Numbered from the stretch's first letter, positions 6,852-16,316 are shown. The stretch is 64,000 bases of DNA from Myxococcales bacterium (GCA_020633555.1 JACKDL010000015.1:62001-126000); one strand, 5' to 3'. The notes: generated from the sequence alone by a model not told the origin. A program made the numbers and translations.

Positions 6852-8975
6852 ATGGCCACGGAAGACGGCGCGCTGGCCTCGGGCTCACCCGGGCAGCCCC
6901 CGCCGCCTGATTCGGCGGCGCTGGGCCTGGCCCATGAGCTGCTGACAATCTATGACCGCGATCGCCCCACCCTGGCGGATCCCGCGGGTGATCTGGCCGG
7001 CATGGCCGCCGCGCTGGCGGGCGCGGGGCTGCGGGCGCCGCGCATCGAGATGACCGTCGGCGCCGCGCTGCGCATGGCGGACGAACGACCCCTGGTGACG
7101 CTGCAGGTGATCGACGGGCTGCCCCACTGGGCCATGCTGCAGGCCGACCGCAAGGGCCGGGGCACCCTGACCCTGTTCGTACAGCGGCGGCGCCGACGCC
7201 GGGCGGTCAACGAGCGCGGGCTGCGCGCCCTCTTCGGCGTCGACGCCAAGGCCCCGCTGGCCTGGCTGGCCCCCGAGGACGCCCTGCCCATGGCCACCCT
7301 GCGGGCGGACGATCCCCGCCTGCCCCCCGGTCCCAAGCCTTGGTGGCGCCTGGGCCGCCTGCTGAACCTGGAGCGCGGCGCCATCTGGGTCCTGACGGTG
7401 TACGCCGCGGTCACGGGCTTGATCACGCTGGCCACGCCGGTGGCGGTGCAGACCCTGGTGAACACCATCGCCTTCGGCACCCTGATCCAGCCCCTGGTGG
7501 TGCTCACGGCCGTGCTGCTGGTGGTGTTGGCGGTGGGGGCCGTGCTGCGGCTGCTGCAGCTCTACGCGGTGGAGTACCTGGAGCGGCGCCTCTTCGTCCG
7601 GCTCAGCATGGATCTGGCGGCCCGCATGCCACGGGTGAAGGCCACCGTGGCCGATCACTATCGGCCCACCGAGCTGGTGAACCGCTTCTTCGACGTGGTC
7701 ACCGTGCAGAAGTCGTCCACGAAGCTGCTGGTGGACGGCCTGGACATCGTGCTGCAGACCTCCATCGGCCTGCTGCTACTGGCCCTGTACCACCCCGCGC
7801 TGCTGGTGTTCGACGCAGTGCTGCTGATGGCGGTGATCGGGGTGCTGTTCTTCCTGGGGCGCGGTGCCACGGGCGCTGCGCTGGAGGAGTCGAACCAGAA
7901 GTACGCCATGGCGGCGTGGCTCGAAGAGGTGGCGGGAGCGCCCACCACCTTCCGGACCCCCACGGGGCGAGGCGCGGCGTTGGGCCGGGCCCACGCCATC
8001 GCCGACGACTACCTGAACGCCCGCTCCAGCCATTTCCGCCGGGCCATGAGCCAGGTGGTGGGCCTGACGGCCGTGCAGGTGCTGGCGAGCGCCGGCGTGC
8101 TGGGCCTGGGCGGCTGGCTGGTGCTCGAAGGGTCCCTGACCCTGGGCCAGCTCGTGGCCGCCGAGCTGGTGGTGGCCGTGGTCGTGAGCGGCATCGCCAA
8201 GCTGGCCCGCTCGCTCATGGCCTTCTACGACCTGCTGGCCGGGCTGGAGAAGGTGGGCAAGCTGGTGGACCTGCCCTTGGAGCCGGCCACCGGGCCCGCC
8301 GAGGACCACCTGGTCCCGACCCTGGAGATCGAGGGCCTCACCTTCCCCGCCAAGATCCGCGGGGCGTGGACGGCCCCCGTGGATCTGACGGTGCCGTCGG
8401 GGCAGAAGGTGGCCGTGCTGTCTCGGGACCACGCCCCGCGCAACCCGCTGCTGGAGACCTTGTTCGGCCTGCGGGCGCCCGCCGGGGGGCGGGTGCTGCT
8501 CGACGGCCTGCCCCTGGGCGAGGGCATGGTGGCCCTGCGGCAGCGCGCTGCCCTGGTGCGCATGCCCGAGTGGATCGTGGGCTCGCTGCGGGACAACCTG
8601 TGCCTGGCTGCCCCCGACGCCAGCGACCAGGCGCTCTTCGCCGCGCTGGCCCGCATGGGGCTGGCCGACGGCGTGGCCGATCTGCCCGACGGCCTGGACA
8701 CCCACCTGGACGCGGACGGTGGCCCCCTGGACCGGGACCAGCAGAAGCGGCTGGCCGTGGCGCGCGCTTTGTTGAGTGATCCCGAAGTGTTGCTGGTTGA
8801 TCACACCTTGGACGGCCTGTGCCCCGCCGGGCTCGCGGCAGCGGCCCGGGGCCTGAAGGCGCACCGCGGGACGGTCATCGTGGTCACCCGCAACCCCGAG
8901 GTGGCCGAGGCGGTGGGCGATCGCCGCCTGAGCCTGCGCGAGGGTCGCCTGGTGCCGCGGGAAGGGGGGGCCTGA
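6852..8975 (+). CDS. type I secretion-like ABC exporter with a degenerate ATPase domain
   Basis: A 707-residue protein with an N-terminal C39-like segment (about 20-150, without a catalytic Cys), a six-helix ABC exporter membrane domain (about 170-460) and a nucleotide-binding domain (about 485-700). The fold order is normal but every catalytic motif is altered. Walker A reads SRDHAPRNP at 524-532. The signature LSGGQ is LDRDQ at 626-630. After the Walker B Asp650 the catalytic Glu is His651. The H-loop is VVTRN, with Arg680. The frame is intact over 2.1 kb, so it is more likely a pseudo-ATPase than a dying gene. It overlaps the adaptor gene (TGATG). ATP hydrolysis by this chain alone is doubtful. 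Confidence 0.8.
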   Translation: MATEDGALASGSPGQPPPPDSAALGLAHELLTIYDRDRPTLADPAGDLAGMAAALAGAGLRAPRIEMTVGAALRMADERPLVTLQVIDGLPHWAMLQADRKGRGTLTLFVQRRRRRRAVNERGLRALFGVDAKAPLAWLAPEDALPMATLRADDPRLPPGPKPWWRLGRLLNLERGAIWVLTVYAAVTGLITLATPVAVQTLVNTIAFGTLIQPLVVLTAVLLVVLAVGAVLRLLQLYAVEYLERRLFVRLSMDLAARMPRVKATVADHYRPTELVNRFFDVVTVQKSSTKLLVDGLDIVLQTSIGLLLLALYHPALLVFDAVLLMAVIGVLFFLGRGATGAALEESNQKYAMAAWLEEVAGAPTTFRTPTGRGAALGRAHAIADDYLNARSSHFRRAMSQVVGLTAVQVLASAGVLGLGGWLVLEGSLTLGQLVAAELVVAVVVSGIAKLARSLMAFYDLLAGLEKVGKLVDLPLEPATGPAEDHLVPTLEIEGLTFPAKIRGAWTAPVDLTVPSGQKVAVLSRDHAPRNPLLETLFGLRAPAGGRVLLDGLPLGEGMVALRQRAALVRMPEWIVGSLRDNLCLAAPDASDQALFAALARMGLADGVADLPDGLDTHLDADGGPLDRDQQKRLAVARALLSDPEVLLVDHTLDGLCPAGLAAAARGLKAHRGTVIVVTRNPEVAEAVGDRRLSLREGRLVPREGGA

Positions 8976-10339
8976 TGCGTCCGTGGCTGCACGACGACGG
9001 CGGCGACCCCCTGCTGCGGGTGCGCACACCGGTCCTGGTCGAGCGGGTGGCCCGGCGGCTGGGCATCGGCCTGCTGCTGACCCTGGCGGCCTTCCTGCTG
9101 GTGCCTTGGCAGCAGACCTCGCAGGGGCACGGACGGGTGATCGCCTACGCACCGACGGAGCGCGAGCAGACGGTGGGCGCGCCCATCTCGGGCATCGTCC
9201 AGGAGTGGAAGGTGCAGGAGGGCGACGCCGTGAAGAAGGGCCAGGTCCTGGCCCGCATGGCCGACAACGCGCCCGCGATCCTGGAGCGGCTGCGGCAGGA
9301 GCGTGACGCCGCCCAGGCCGAGATCCAGGCCGCCGAGGCGGGCATCGCCAGCGTCGAGCGCCAGATCGCGTCGCTCACGGAGGCCCGGCGGCTGAGCCTG
9401 GAATCGGCCGACGCCGACATTGGCGCCGCCCGGCAGAAGGTGGCGGCCGCAAAGAACGAGCTGAAGGCCGCGCGCGCCGAGGAGCGCCTGGCTCGGCTGA
9501 ACCTGGAGCGTCGCGAGAAGCTGCGCGAGCAGGGGCTGCGCAGCCAGCGCGACCTGGAGCTGGCCCAGTTCAAGGCGGCGAAGACCCGCACCGAGGTGCT
9601 GAAGACCAAGGCCAAGGTGCAGGAGGCCGAGGCTGCGCTGCTGGCCAAGCAGGCGGATCGCGAACAGAAGGGCGCCGACGCCGACGCCAAGATCGCCAAA
9701 GAGAGCGCCAACCTGCAGAAGCTGCGGGCCGATCGGGCCAAGGCCGATGCCAAGCTGGCCAAGGCCGAGGTGAAGGTCAGCCGGCAGGAGGCGCAGGTGG
9801 TCATCGCGCCGCGGGCGGGGATCATCCTGCGCATCCTGGCCAACGAGGGCGGCGAGCAAGTGAAGTCGGGCGCGCCGCTGGCCATCCTGGTGCCCGACAC
9901 CGACGCCCGCGCTGCCGAGCTGTGGGTGAGCGGCAACGACGCCCCGCTGATCACCCCCGGCCGCAAGGTGCGCCTGCAGTTCGAGGGCTGGCCCGCCGTG
10001 CAGTTCTCGGGCTGGCCGTCGGTGGCCGTGGGCACCTTCGGCGGGCAGGTGGCCTTCGTGGACTACGCCGCCAACGCCAAGGGCAAGTTCCGCGTGGTGG
10101 TTCAGCCCGATCCCGCCGAGCCCGAGTGGCCGCAGCAGCGGTTCCTGCGCCAGGGCGCCCGTGCCAACGGCTGGGTGCTGCTGAACGAGGTGACCGTGGG
10201 CTTCGAGCTGTGGCGGCAGCTCAACGGCTTCCCGGCGGTGGCCCCCGAGGACAGCCCCGCGGCGGCCATGGCCAAGGAGGCCCAGAAGAACGCCGCCAAG
10301 GGCGACAAGGGCGACGACGACGACAAGGACGACAAGTGA
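8975..10339 (+). CDS. HlyD-family membrane fusion (adaptor) protein
   Basis: A 454-residue periplasmic adaptor. One membrane helix near residues 25-45 is followed by a biotinyl-lipoyl half (VGAPISGIVQEWKVQEGDAV), a coiled coil of roughly 170 residues rich in Ala, Lys, Glu and Arg (about 105-270), and the returning lipoyl half with ISRxEA-type sequence before PRAGIILRILANEGGEQV. A beta-barrel part and a highly charged tail (KGDDDDKDDK) end it. It would bridge the inner-membrane exporter and the TolC-type protein. ATG overlaps the exporter stop by one base. A longer in-frame reading upstream lies inside the exporter gene and was not used. Confidence 0.85.
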   Translation: MRPWLHDDGGDPLLRVRTPVLVERVARRLGIGLLLTLAAFLLVPWQQTSQGHGRVIAYAPTEREQTVGAPISGIVQEWKVQEGDAVKKGQVLARMADNAPAILERLRQERDAAQAEIQAAEAGIASVERQIASLTEARRLSLESADADIGAARQKVAAAKNELKAARAEERLARLNLERREKLREQGLRSQRDLELAQFKAAKTRTEVLKTKAKVQEAEAALLAKQADREQKGADADAKIAKESANLQKLRADRAKADAKLAKAEVKVSRQEAQVVIAPRAGIILRILANEGGEQVKSGAPLAILVPDTDARAAELWVSGNDAPLITPGRKVRLQFEGWPAVQFSGWPSVAVGTFGGQVAFVDYAANAKGKFRVVVQPDPAEPEWPQQRFLRQGARANGWVLLNEVTVGFELWRQLNGFPAVAPEDSPAAAMAKEAQKNAAKGDKGDDDDKDDK

Positions 10340-11832
10340 TCCGCGCCGCGGTCATGGGGCTTGCGCTGGCGCTGGCCAGCCCGGCACTCGCCGCGCCCGG
10401 CTTGCGCCTGGAGGACGTGGAGCGCAACCCCGATGCCCACGTGGACGCCCTGTCCCTGGGCACGGTGCTGGACGCGGTGGACGCCCACCACCCCAACCTC
10501 CAGGCGGCCCAGGCCGGCGTCGACGCGGCCCGCGGTGAGCAGACCAGCGCCGAGGGCGGCTTCGATCTGGTGCTGGGCGCCACCGGCAAGGCCGTGCCCT
10601 TCGGCAAGGACGTGTGGCTGTACACCGACACCGGCCTGCGCCAGCCCACCACGCTCTGGGGCGCCGAGGTCTTCGGGGGCTGGCGACGCAGCGGCGGCGA
10701 CGTGCCCTTGTACGAGGGCGACAAGATCACCACCGGCAACGGAGAGCTCACCGCCGGCGTCACGGTGCCCCTCTGGCAGGGCGGCCCCATCGACGCCCGG
10801 CGGGCCAAGCTGCGCCAGGCGGGCGTGAAGGTGGATCTGGCCCAGCTCGACGTGGACAGCGCCCGGCTGAAGCTGCGGGCCAGCGCCGCGAAGGCCTACT
10901 GGAAGTGGGTGGCCGCCGGCCACACCCTGCGCATCAGCCAGGGCCTGCTGGACATGGCCGAGCTGCGCAACGAGCAGCTCGAGGCGCGGGTGCGCGACGG
11001 CGATCTGGCCGACATCGAGCTCATCGAGAACCAGCGGGCCATCCTGAAGCGCCGCAGCGAGCTGGTGAAGGCCCGCCAGAAGCTCAACGAGGCCGCGCTG
11101 GACCTGTCGCTGTTCCTGCGCGACGGCGAGGGCCGCCCGGTGGTGCCGCCGCCCGGGGCCGTGCCGGATCACTTCCCCGAGCCCGAGCCCGATCCCGTGC
11201 GCCCGCTGGCCGAGGATCAGGCCGCCGCTCGGGCCCGGCAGCCCATGCTGGCCAAGCTCGAGGCCTACCGCGCCGTGGCCGCCGTGGATCGCGATCTGGC
11301 CGACAACGAGCTGGCGCCCCAGATCGACCTCACCGTCGCGGGCATCCAGCCGCTCACTGCGGACGCCGACGACCCCTATCGCAAGACCGAGCTGGAGGCC
11401 GGCCTGAAGTTCAAGCTGCCCCTCCAGCGCCGCAAGGCTCAGGGCGCGCGGGCCAGCGCCGAGGCCGCACTGCGCCGCATCGACGCCGAGCTGACCTTCG
11501 CCGGGCAGGCGGTGGACGCGGGCGTGGCCCAGGCGCGAGTGGAGCTGGAGGCGGCCACCCAGCGGGTGGGCATCGCCCTGCAAGAGCTGGACGTGGCCCG
11601 CAAGGTCGAGCTGGCCGAGAAGACGCGGCTGTCGTTGGGCGAGAGCACGCTGCTCATCGTGAACCTGCGCGAGCAGAAGACCGCCGACGCCGCCAACCGG
11701 GTGGTGTCGGCGCTGGCCGATCACCACCTTGCCTACGCGGCGTGGCTGACGGTGACCGCCATGGGGTTGGACCGGGCCGAGTGGGCGCCCTCGACGCGGG
11801 TGGTGGATCCGGGGCTGCCGGCTGCGCAGTGA
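10336..11832 (+). CDS. TolC-type outer membrane efflux protein
   Basis: A 498-residue outer membrane factor starting at GTG in a 4-bp GTGA overlap with the adaptor gene. The signal peptide ends SPALA. Two TolC-like repeats follow, seen as long amphipathic helices rich in Ala, Leu and Arg (near 50-75, 170-260, 355-450), with the typical HPNLQAAQAGVDAARGEQ at the start of the first. It should form the outer membrane exit duct of this tripartite export system. No beta-hairpin details can be read. The gene ends 37 bp from a convergent gene. Confidence 0.8.
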   Translation: MIRAAVMGLALALASPALAAPGLRLEDVERNPDAHVDALSLGTVLDAVDAHHPNLQAAQAGVDAARGEQTSAEGGFDLVLGATGKAVPFGKDVWLYTDTGLRQPTTLWGAEVFGGWRRSGGDVPLYEGDKITTGNGELTAGVTVPLWQGGPIDARRAKLRQAGVKVDLAQLDVDSARLKLRASAAKAYWKWVAAGHTLRISQGLLDMAELRNEQLEARVRDGDLADIELIENQRAILKRRSELVKARQKLNEAALDLSLFLRDGEGRPVVPPPGAVPDHFPEPEPDPVRPLAEDQAAARARQPMLAKLEAYRAVAAVDRDLADNELAPQIDLTVAGIQPLTADADDPYRKTELEAGLKFKLPLQRRKAQGARASAEAALRRIDAELTFAGQAVDAGVAQARVELEAATQRVGIALQELDVARKVELAEKTRLSLGESTLLIVNLREQKTADAANRVVSALADHHLAYAAWLTVTAMGLDRAEWAPSTRVVDPGLPAAQ

Positions 11833-11869
11833 GCCTGCCGGCCAGCGCCGCTCAGCGGTCACCCCTGGC

Positions 11870-13159
11870 TCAGTGGCCGTGGCCTTCGTGGCCTCCGCCC
11901 GGCACGTCCTGCCCGCGCTTGCCGGGGCCGTGGCCATGGGCATCGCTGGCCTCCAGGCCGATGCGCGGGCCCGCCCCCAGCTTCAAGATGACCTGCCGCA
12001 GCCGGCTCTCGAACAGGGCGTGATCGGCCCCCTGCCCGTCCTTGGGCACCTTGGCCAGCCGCTCGTAGGCGGCCACCGCCGCGTCCGCCGCGCGGGCCTT
12101 GTCCTTCAACACCAGAAGCTGGCTGACCACGGTGCCCAGGGCCAGGGCGCTGCGGGGCTGCAGCAGCAGCTCGTGGTACAGCTCGTAGACGCTGTGGCCG
12201 GCTTCGGGCAGATCGGCGACGGGCAGCAGATCCGCCACCGCGCCCGCCACCCGCCGGTCCGTGTCCTCGCCCCCCGGGGCCGTGCCCAGGAGCTGCCGGG
12301 CCCGGGCCGACAGCAGCTTCAGCGCCGCGACGTCGCCGCGGCGCTTCAGCGCGGCCCGGCAGCCGGGCCCCGTCTGTGGGTCGTCCAGCGTGGGCCCGTC
12401 GCACCAGGTCAAGACCTCGGGCAGCCCGCCCCAGCCGGCCAGCGCCGCCAGCGCGCCCTTCACCTTGCCGTCCGTCTCCTGGGCCCAGGCGTCGCGCACG
12501 AGCTGAGCGTCGGGGGCGCAGCCGCGGGGGCTGCAGCGCCCCAGCGCCGTCCACGCCGCCGCGCGGGCGTCGGGCGCCTTGGCCGTGCGCCCCACCTGGA
12601 TGAGCTGAGCCTTCTGCTCGGCGCCGCCGTGGTTGCCCACGATGCGCAGCAGGTCCACCTGCTCGTCGGGGTCGGAGGCGCCCACGACCCGGTCGGCCAG
12701 GGCCTTCACCCAGGCCTGCGTCTGTGGCACTGGCTTGTACTGGGCGATGTTCAAGCCCAGCTCCAGGGTGGCCCGCGCGGCCGCCCGGCGGTGGCCGTCG
12801 GCGTCGGCCAGCAGGGGTTCGGCCGCGCCCACCCGCTCCAGGAACGGCTTGATGGAGTCCTCGACCAGCGGGTCGTAGCGGCCGAGCTGGTGCCGCAGCC
12901 GCCCGGCTTGCCGACGCCAGTCCGTGCAGCGCTGGAAGTCGCGCACCGAGACGCCGGTGCTCTGGCAGCGCTCGGCCACCTTCACCAGCAGCGCGCGCAC
13001 CTCCTCGGCCGGGGTGGCCGCCTGCGACGGCGCCGCCGAGCCGGCGCTGACTTTCGGCGCGGTGGGCGCAGGCGCCTGCTTGCAGCCGGCGGTCATCGCC
13101 AGGCCAGCCAGCACCAGGCCGCCCAGCACGCGCCCACCCAGATCCCAGCCCTTCCTCAC
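11870..13159 (-). CDS. lipoprotein with alpha-helical (HEAT/TPR-like) repeats
   Basis: A 429-residue lipoprotein, signal ending AMTAGC at about residue 20. The mature protein is almost all helical, with repeated segments of 30-40 residues (LLRIVGNHGG, AAWTALGRCSPRGCAPDAQ, GALAALAGWGGL) like HEAT or adaptin repeats, and a His/Gly-rich tail (HGHGPGKRGQDVPGGGHEGHGH in two pieces) that might bind metal. Start GTG overlaps the sua5 stop by four bases, giving a two-gene operon. Partner proteins are unknown. Confidence 0.65.
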   Translation of the reverse strand: MRKGWDLGGRVLGGLVLAGLAMTAGCKQAPAPTAPKVSAGSAAPSQAATPAEEVRALLVKVAERCQSTGVSVRDFQRCTDWRRQAGRLRHQLGRYDPLVEDSIKPFLERVGAAEPLLADADGHRRAAARATLELGLNIAQYKPVPQTQAWVKALADRVVGASDPDEQVDLLRIVGNHGGAEQKAQLIQVGRTAKAPDARAAAWTALGRCSPRGCAPDAQLVRDAWAQETDGKVKGALAALAGWGGLPEVLTWCDGPTLDDPQTGPGCRAALKRRGDVAALKLLSARARQLLGTAPGGEDTDRRVAGAVADLLPVADLPEAGHSVYELYHELLLQPRSALALGTVVSQLLVLKDKARAADAAVAAYERLAKVPKDGQGADHALFESRLRQVILKLGAGPRIGLEASDAHGHGPGKRGQDVPGGGHEGHGH

Positions 13160-14181
13160 GTCGGCTCCCCTCCCCCGGCCTCGGGCCGGGCGGTGTACTC
13201 GAAGGCGGTGCCCGTCCACCGGGCCTGACCGACGCTGGCCTTCAGCAGCCGGTCGGCCACCGCGGCGCCCAGGCCCTCCAGGGGCACGGGCTCGGCCACG
13301 ATGCGCTGGTGGCCGCCGCCGTCCAGCGTGCGCAGGTGCGCGAAGAGCCGCACCGCCGCCTGCCGGTCGTCGCCGGCCTCGCTCAGGACGCAGGCGCCGG
13401 ACGGCAGTGTGCCCGCAGGCCGCTGCCAGTAAAGGTAGCCCAGCCCCGTGGGGAGCTGCGCGGCCGCCGGCAGCGGCCCGTCCAGGCGGTACAGCGGGGT
13501 GCGCGGCGCGTAGTGCACGTCCAGCACCCCGGGCGCCGCCACGTGGTCCGGCCGCTCCACCGGCACCGCCTGACCCAACGCCGCCTCGATGGCCGCCGGC
13601 ACCAGCCCGCCGCGCCGCACGATCCGGGGATATGGGTGGGCCAGATCCACGATGGTGGACTCCAGCCCCACCCGGCACGGCCCGCCGTCGAGCACCAGCG
13701 GCACTTCATCGCCCAGCTCCTGCGCCACCGCTTGCGCCGTGGTGGGGCTGATGCGCCCGAAGCGGTTGGCGCTGGGCGCGGCCAGCGGCCCGTCAAAGGC
13801 CTGCAGGAGCGCCTGCGCCACCGGGTGATCGGGGCAGCGCACCGCCACCGTGGGCAGGCCGCTGGTGACCAGATCGGGCACCACGGCGGCCTTGGGCAGC
13901 AGCAGGGTCAGCGGCCCGGGCCACAGGGCGTCCGCCAGCCGCTGGGCCGCGACCGACACCTGCGCCAGGCGACCCAGGTCGAAGCCCTGGGCCACGTGCA
14001 GGATCAGCGGATCAAAGGCCGGCCGGCGCTTGGTGGCGAAGATCTGCGCCGCCGCATCGGCCCGCAGGCCGTCGGCGGCCAGCCCGTACACCGTCTCGGT
14101 GGGCATGCCCACGCAGCGCCCGGCGCGCAGCAGGGCCACGGCCTCGGCGACGGCGGCGGCGGTGGCGGGGCGGATGGGCAC
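13156..14181 (-). CDS. sua5: L-threonylcarbamoyladenylate synthase (Sua5 type)
   Basis: A 341-residue cytoplasmic enzyme that makes threonylcarbamoyl-AMP from Thr, bicarbonate and ATP, the first step of t6A37 tRNA modification. The YrdC domain (about 1-200) shows PTETVYGLAADGL, KRRPAFDPLILHV, WPGPLTLLLP, PNRFGRISPTTA and VLDGGPCRVGLESTIVD. A linker and a C-terminal Sua5 domain with DVHYAPRTPLYRL mark it as the long Sua5/TsaC2 form. It is transcribed with the helical-repeat lipoprotein through a 4-bp overlap, an unexpected pairing. Confidence 0.92.
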   Translation of the reverse strand: MPIRPATAAAVAEAVALLRAGRCVGMPTETVYGLAADGLRADAAAQIFATKRRPAFDPLILHVAQGFDLGRLAQVSVAAQRLADALWPGPLTLLLPKAAVVPDLVTSGLPTVAVRCPDHPVAQALLQAFDGPLAAPSANRFGRISPTTAQAVAQELGDEVPLVLDGGPCRVGLESTIVDLAHPYPRIVRRGGLVPAAIEAALGQAVPVERPDHVAAPGVLDVHYAPRTPLYRLDGPLPAAAQLPTGLGYLYWQRPAGTLPSGACVLSEAGDDRQAAVRLFAHLRTLDGGGHQRIVAEPVPLEGLGAAVADRLLKASVGQARWTGTAFEYTARPEAGGGEPT

Positions 14182-14317
14182 GGGGCCTCCTGCGGGCGGA
14201 ACGGCCGGGCATCCTGCGCAGGCGAGCGGGCGTCGTCAACCGCACGGCGGGCTGCTATGCTCCGCCGCCGATTCGAGCCAACCCCTGAACCCGACCGCCA
14301 CCTGGAGGCACGCACCC

Positions 14318-15049
14318 GTGAACCGCACCATCCGCATGAGCCTGGCCGCGCTGTTCGCCCTGGCCGCCCTCACCGCCTGCAACAAGGGCAACGCCGACAA
14401 GCCCGCGGGCGACACCAAGGCGCCCGCCAGCGCCGCCCAGAGCGCCGCTCAGGGCGCCGCCGAGCCCGCCGGCCCGCACCCCGCCCTGCTCGACCCCAGC
14501 AAGGCCACCGAGCAGGCCCCCGAGAAGTTCACCGTCAAGCTCGAGACCACGAAGGGCGACATCCTCATCGACGTCACCCGCGCGTGGGCCCCCCAGGGCG
14601 CCGACCGCTTCTACAACCTGGTCAAGATCGGCTACTACAACGACGTGGCCTTCTTCCGTGTCATCAGCGGCTTCATGGCCCAGGTGGGCATCAGCGGCGA
14701 CCCCAAGGTGAACGAGGCCTGGCGCCCGGCCCGCATCAAGGACGACCCGGTCACCCAGTCGAACACCCGCGGCATGGTCACCTTCGCCAAGACGGGCATG
14801 CCCGACAGCCGCACCACCCAGATCTTCCTGAACTTCAAGGACAACTCGAACCTCGACCGCATGGGCTTCGCCCCCTTCGGCAAGGTGCAGAGCATGGACG
14901 TGGTGGACCAGATCTACAGCGGCTACGGCGAGGGCGCGCCCCGCGGCCAGGGCCCCAGCCAGGGCCGCCTCCAGGGCGAGGGGAACAGCTACCTGAAGGC
15001 CGAGTTCCCCGACATGGACTACATCAAGAAGGCCAGCATCGTGCAGTGA
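14318..15049 (+). CDS. cyclophilin-type peptidyl-prolyl isomerase lipoprotein
   Basis: A 243-residue lipoprotein: signal ending ALTAC, then a 50-residue Ala/Lys/Gly linker and a cyclophilin domain (about 70-230). Motifs include FFRVISGFMAQVG with the catalytic Arg, GMVTFAKTGMPDSRTTQ and GFAPFGKV. It would catalyse prolyl cis-trans isomerisation during folding in the envelope. The GTG at 14318 was chosen because CCTGGAGG lies ten bases upstream and it places the signal peptide correctly. It stands alone, divergent from sua5. Confidence 0.88.
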   Translation: MNRTIRMSLAALFALAALTACNKGNADKPAGDTKAPASAAQSAAQGAAEPAGPHPALLDPSKATEQAPEKFTVKLETTKGDILIDVTRAWAPQGADRFYNLVKIGYYNDVAFFRVISGFMAQVGISGDPKVNEAWRPARIKDDPVTQSNTRGMVTFAKTGMPDSRTTQIFLNFKDNSNLDRMGFAPFGKVQSMDVVDQIYSGYGEGAPRGQGPSQGRLQGEGNSYLKAEFPDMDYIKKASIVQ

Positions 15050-15075
15050 GGCCCGGCCGGGCCCACCGCCCCGCC

Positions 15076-15094
15076 GCGAACCGGCTGGGTTCGC
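15076..15094 (+). terminator. hairpin after the cyclophilin gene
   Basis: Seven-base stem GCGAACC/GGTTCGC with loop GGCTG, 27 bp past the stop, preceded by a 14-bp perfect palindrome GGCCCGGCCGGGCC at 15050-15063 and followed some 18 bp later by TTTT. Plausible intrinsic terminator. Confidence 0.45.
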
Positions 15095-15143
15095 CCGGAC
15101 CCTGCCGACGAGTTTTGCCCCCGCCCGGCCCGATGGCGCTCCC

Positions 15144-15563
15144 ATGCGCCTGCGCCTCCTGGCCACTGCCACCGCTGGCTGCCTCGCGGCAGGCTGCTCC
15201 TGGATCGCAATGAAGACCCCGCCGGGCGCTGGTCAATGGGACCGCGGCCCGGTTGTGGACTGCTCTGGCTACGCCTGGCCCACCGCAGACTCGATGCTCG
15301 GGGGCCTGGTGCTCATGTCAGCCGGTGGCCTGGCAGCCGAGGGGCCCGTAGGTACGGTCCACCCGGCGACGCCGGCCGCCCTCTTGGTGGCCGGGGTGGT
15401 CCTGGCGTCGGCGGTCACAGGCATCGGCCGGGCCGGCGAGTGCCATGCCTACCGCGTATACCGAAACGGCGGCCCGCTCCTGTGCTCCACCGAGCGACCG
15501 TGCGGGCCGGACTTCCGCTGCGAGGAAGGCGCCTGCATGGAGGCGCGCGTCGCCGGACAGTAG
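15144..15563 (+). CDS. small lipoprotein with two hydrophobic segments
   Basis: A 139-residue protein with a lipobox-like signal (LAAGCSW, Cys 18). The mature part contains two hydrophobic stretches (MLGGLVLMSAGGLAAEG and AALLVAGVVLASAVTGIG) and a Cys-rich C-terminus (CSTERPCGPDFRCEEGACMEAR), like the short Cys motifs common in myxobacterial secreted proteins. I do not recognise a family. It ends 33 bp from a convergent gene. Confidence 0.5.
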   Translation: MRLRLLATATAGCLAAGCSWIAMKTPPGAGQWDRGPVVDCSGYAWPTADSMLGGLVLMSAGGLAAEGPVGTVHPATPAALLVAGVVLASAVTGIGRAGECHAYRVYRNGGPLLCSTERPCGPDFRCEEGACMEARVAGQ

Positions 15564-15595
15564 GCGCCGCCTGGCGGCCCCCGAGGCGTCGACGG

Positions 15596-16111
15596 TCAGC
15601 GCCGGCGGTGCGGCGGGGGTGCCGCCACGCTCGGGGCGCCCTGCCCCGGCGCGGTGTCCCGGGTCACCCGTCGCTCAGCCGGGCGCTGCACGTCCCCCGT
15701 CGAGTTGCGAGGGTTGGGCGCAACCGCAGCCGATCCCAGCGAGCAGTTGGCGGCCTCCTCGCCGCTGCGCAGCGCCTGCTCGGCCGCTCGGCTGGCCTGG
15801 TCGGCCGCCCGGCAGTCATCGTCCCTGCGGCACCTCTCCCGCGGGCCACACAGCTCCTTGCACGCCTCCCGCTTCCGGCGAGGCATGTCGTCACACACCT
15901 CTTGGCAGCGCTGCCGTTCGGTCTGCTTCTTCTTGCAGCGCAGGAACGAGCGGCAGGCGCGCCGCTCCGCCTTCTGGGCGTCCTTCTCCTGGTTCTTCAG
16001 AAACCGCAACCGCGCACGGGCCGCGGCGCAGGCCTCGCCCTCGGACCCAGCCACCGCCTGCCCGGGCAGCGCCAACAACCCAAACGCCACCGCCATCCAC
16101 CAGCTCTTCAT
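15596..16111 (-). CDS. secreted Cys-rich, highly basic helical protein
   Basis: A 171-residue protein with a clean signal peptide (MKSWWMAVAFGLLALPGQAVA). A central region of about 90 residues is rich in Arg, Lys and Cys in helical spacing (RACRSFLRCKKKQTERQRC, CDDMPRRKREACKELC), which suggests a disulfide-linked helical hairpin. The tail is Pro/Arg-rich and looks disordered. The start is supported by GGGAGGG nine bases upstream; a longer reading has none. Function unknown. Confidence 0.55.
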   Translation of the reverse strand: MKSWWMAVAFGLLALPGQAVAGSEGEACAAARARLRFLKNQEKDAQKAERRACRSFLRCKKKQTERQRCQEVCDDMPRRKREACKELCGPRERCRRDDDCRAADQASRAAEQALRSGEEAANCSLGSAAVAPNPRNSTGDVQRPAERRVTRDTAPGQGAPSVAAPPPHRRR

Positions 16112-16316
16112 GTGCCCTCCCAGGCCCTCGGTGAGTCTTGGGCCGTGCTCTGGCCCTGCGTGTTCCATACCACCGTCGCCACGCGGTCGCCAACGCGGAC
16201 CGCCCGCGCCCACGGCGGCGCTGGCGCCGCCCGCGCCGCGGCGTCGGGGTGTGTGCGGGCCCCGTCAGCCTGGTCTGCCATACCGGCTTCCCCGGGTCCG
16301 CCACCAAGGCGCGGGG

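Noticed and set aside
6852..7310. Active C39 peptidase domain on the exporter
   Set aside because: The N-terminal segment has no Cys or His catalytic pair; at best it is a C39-like substrate-binding domain.
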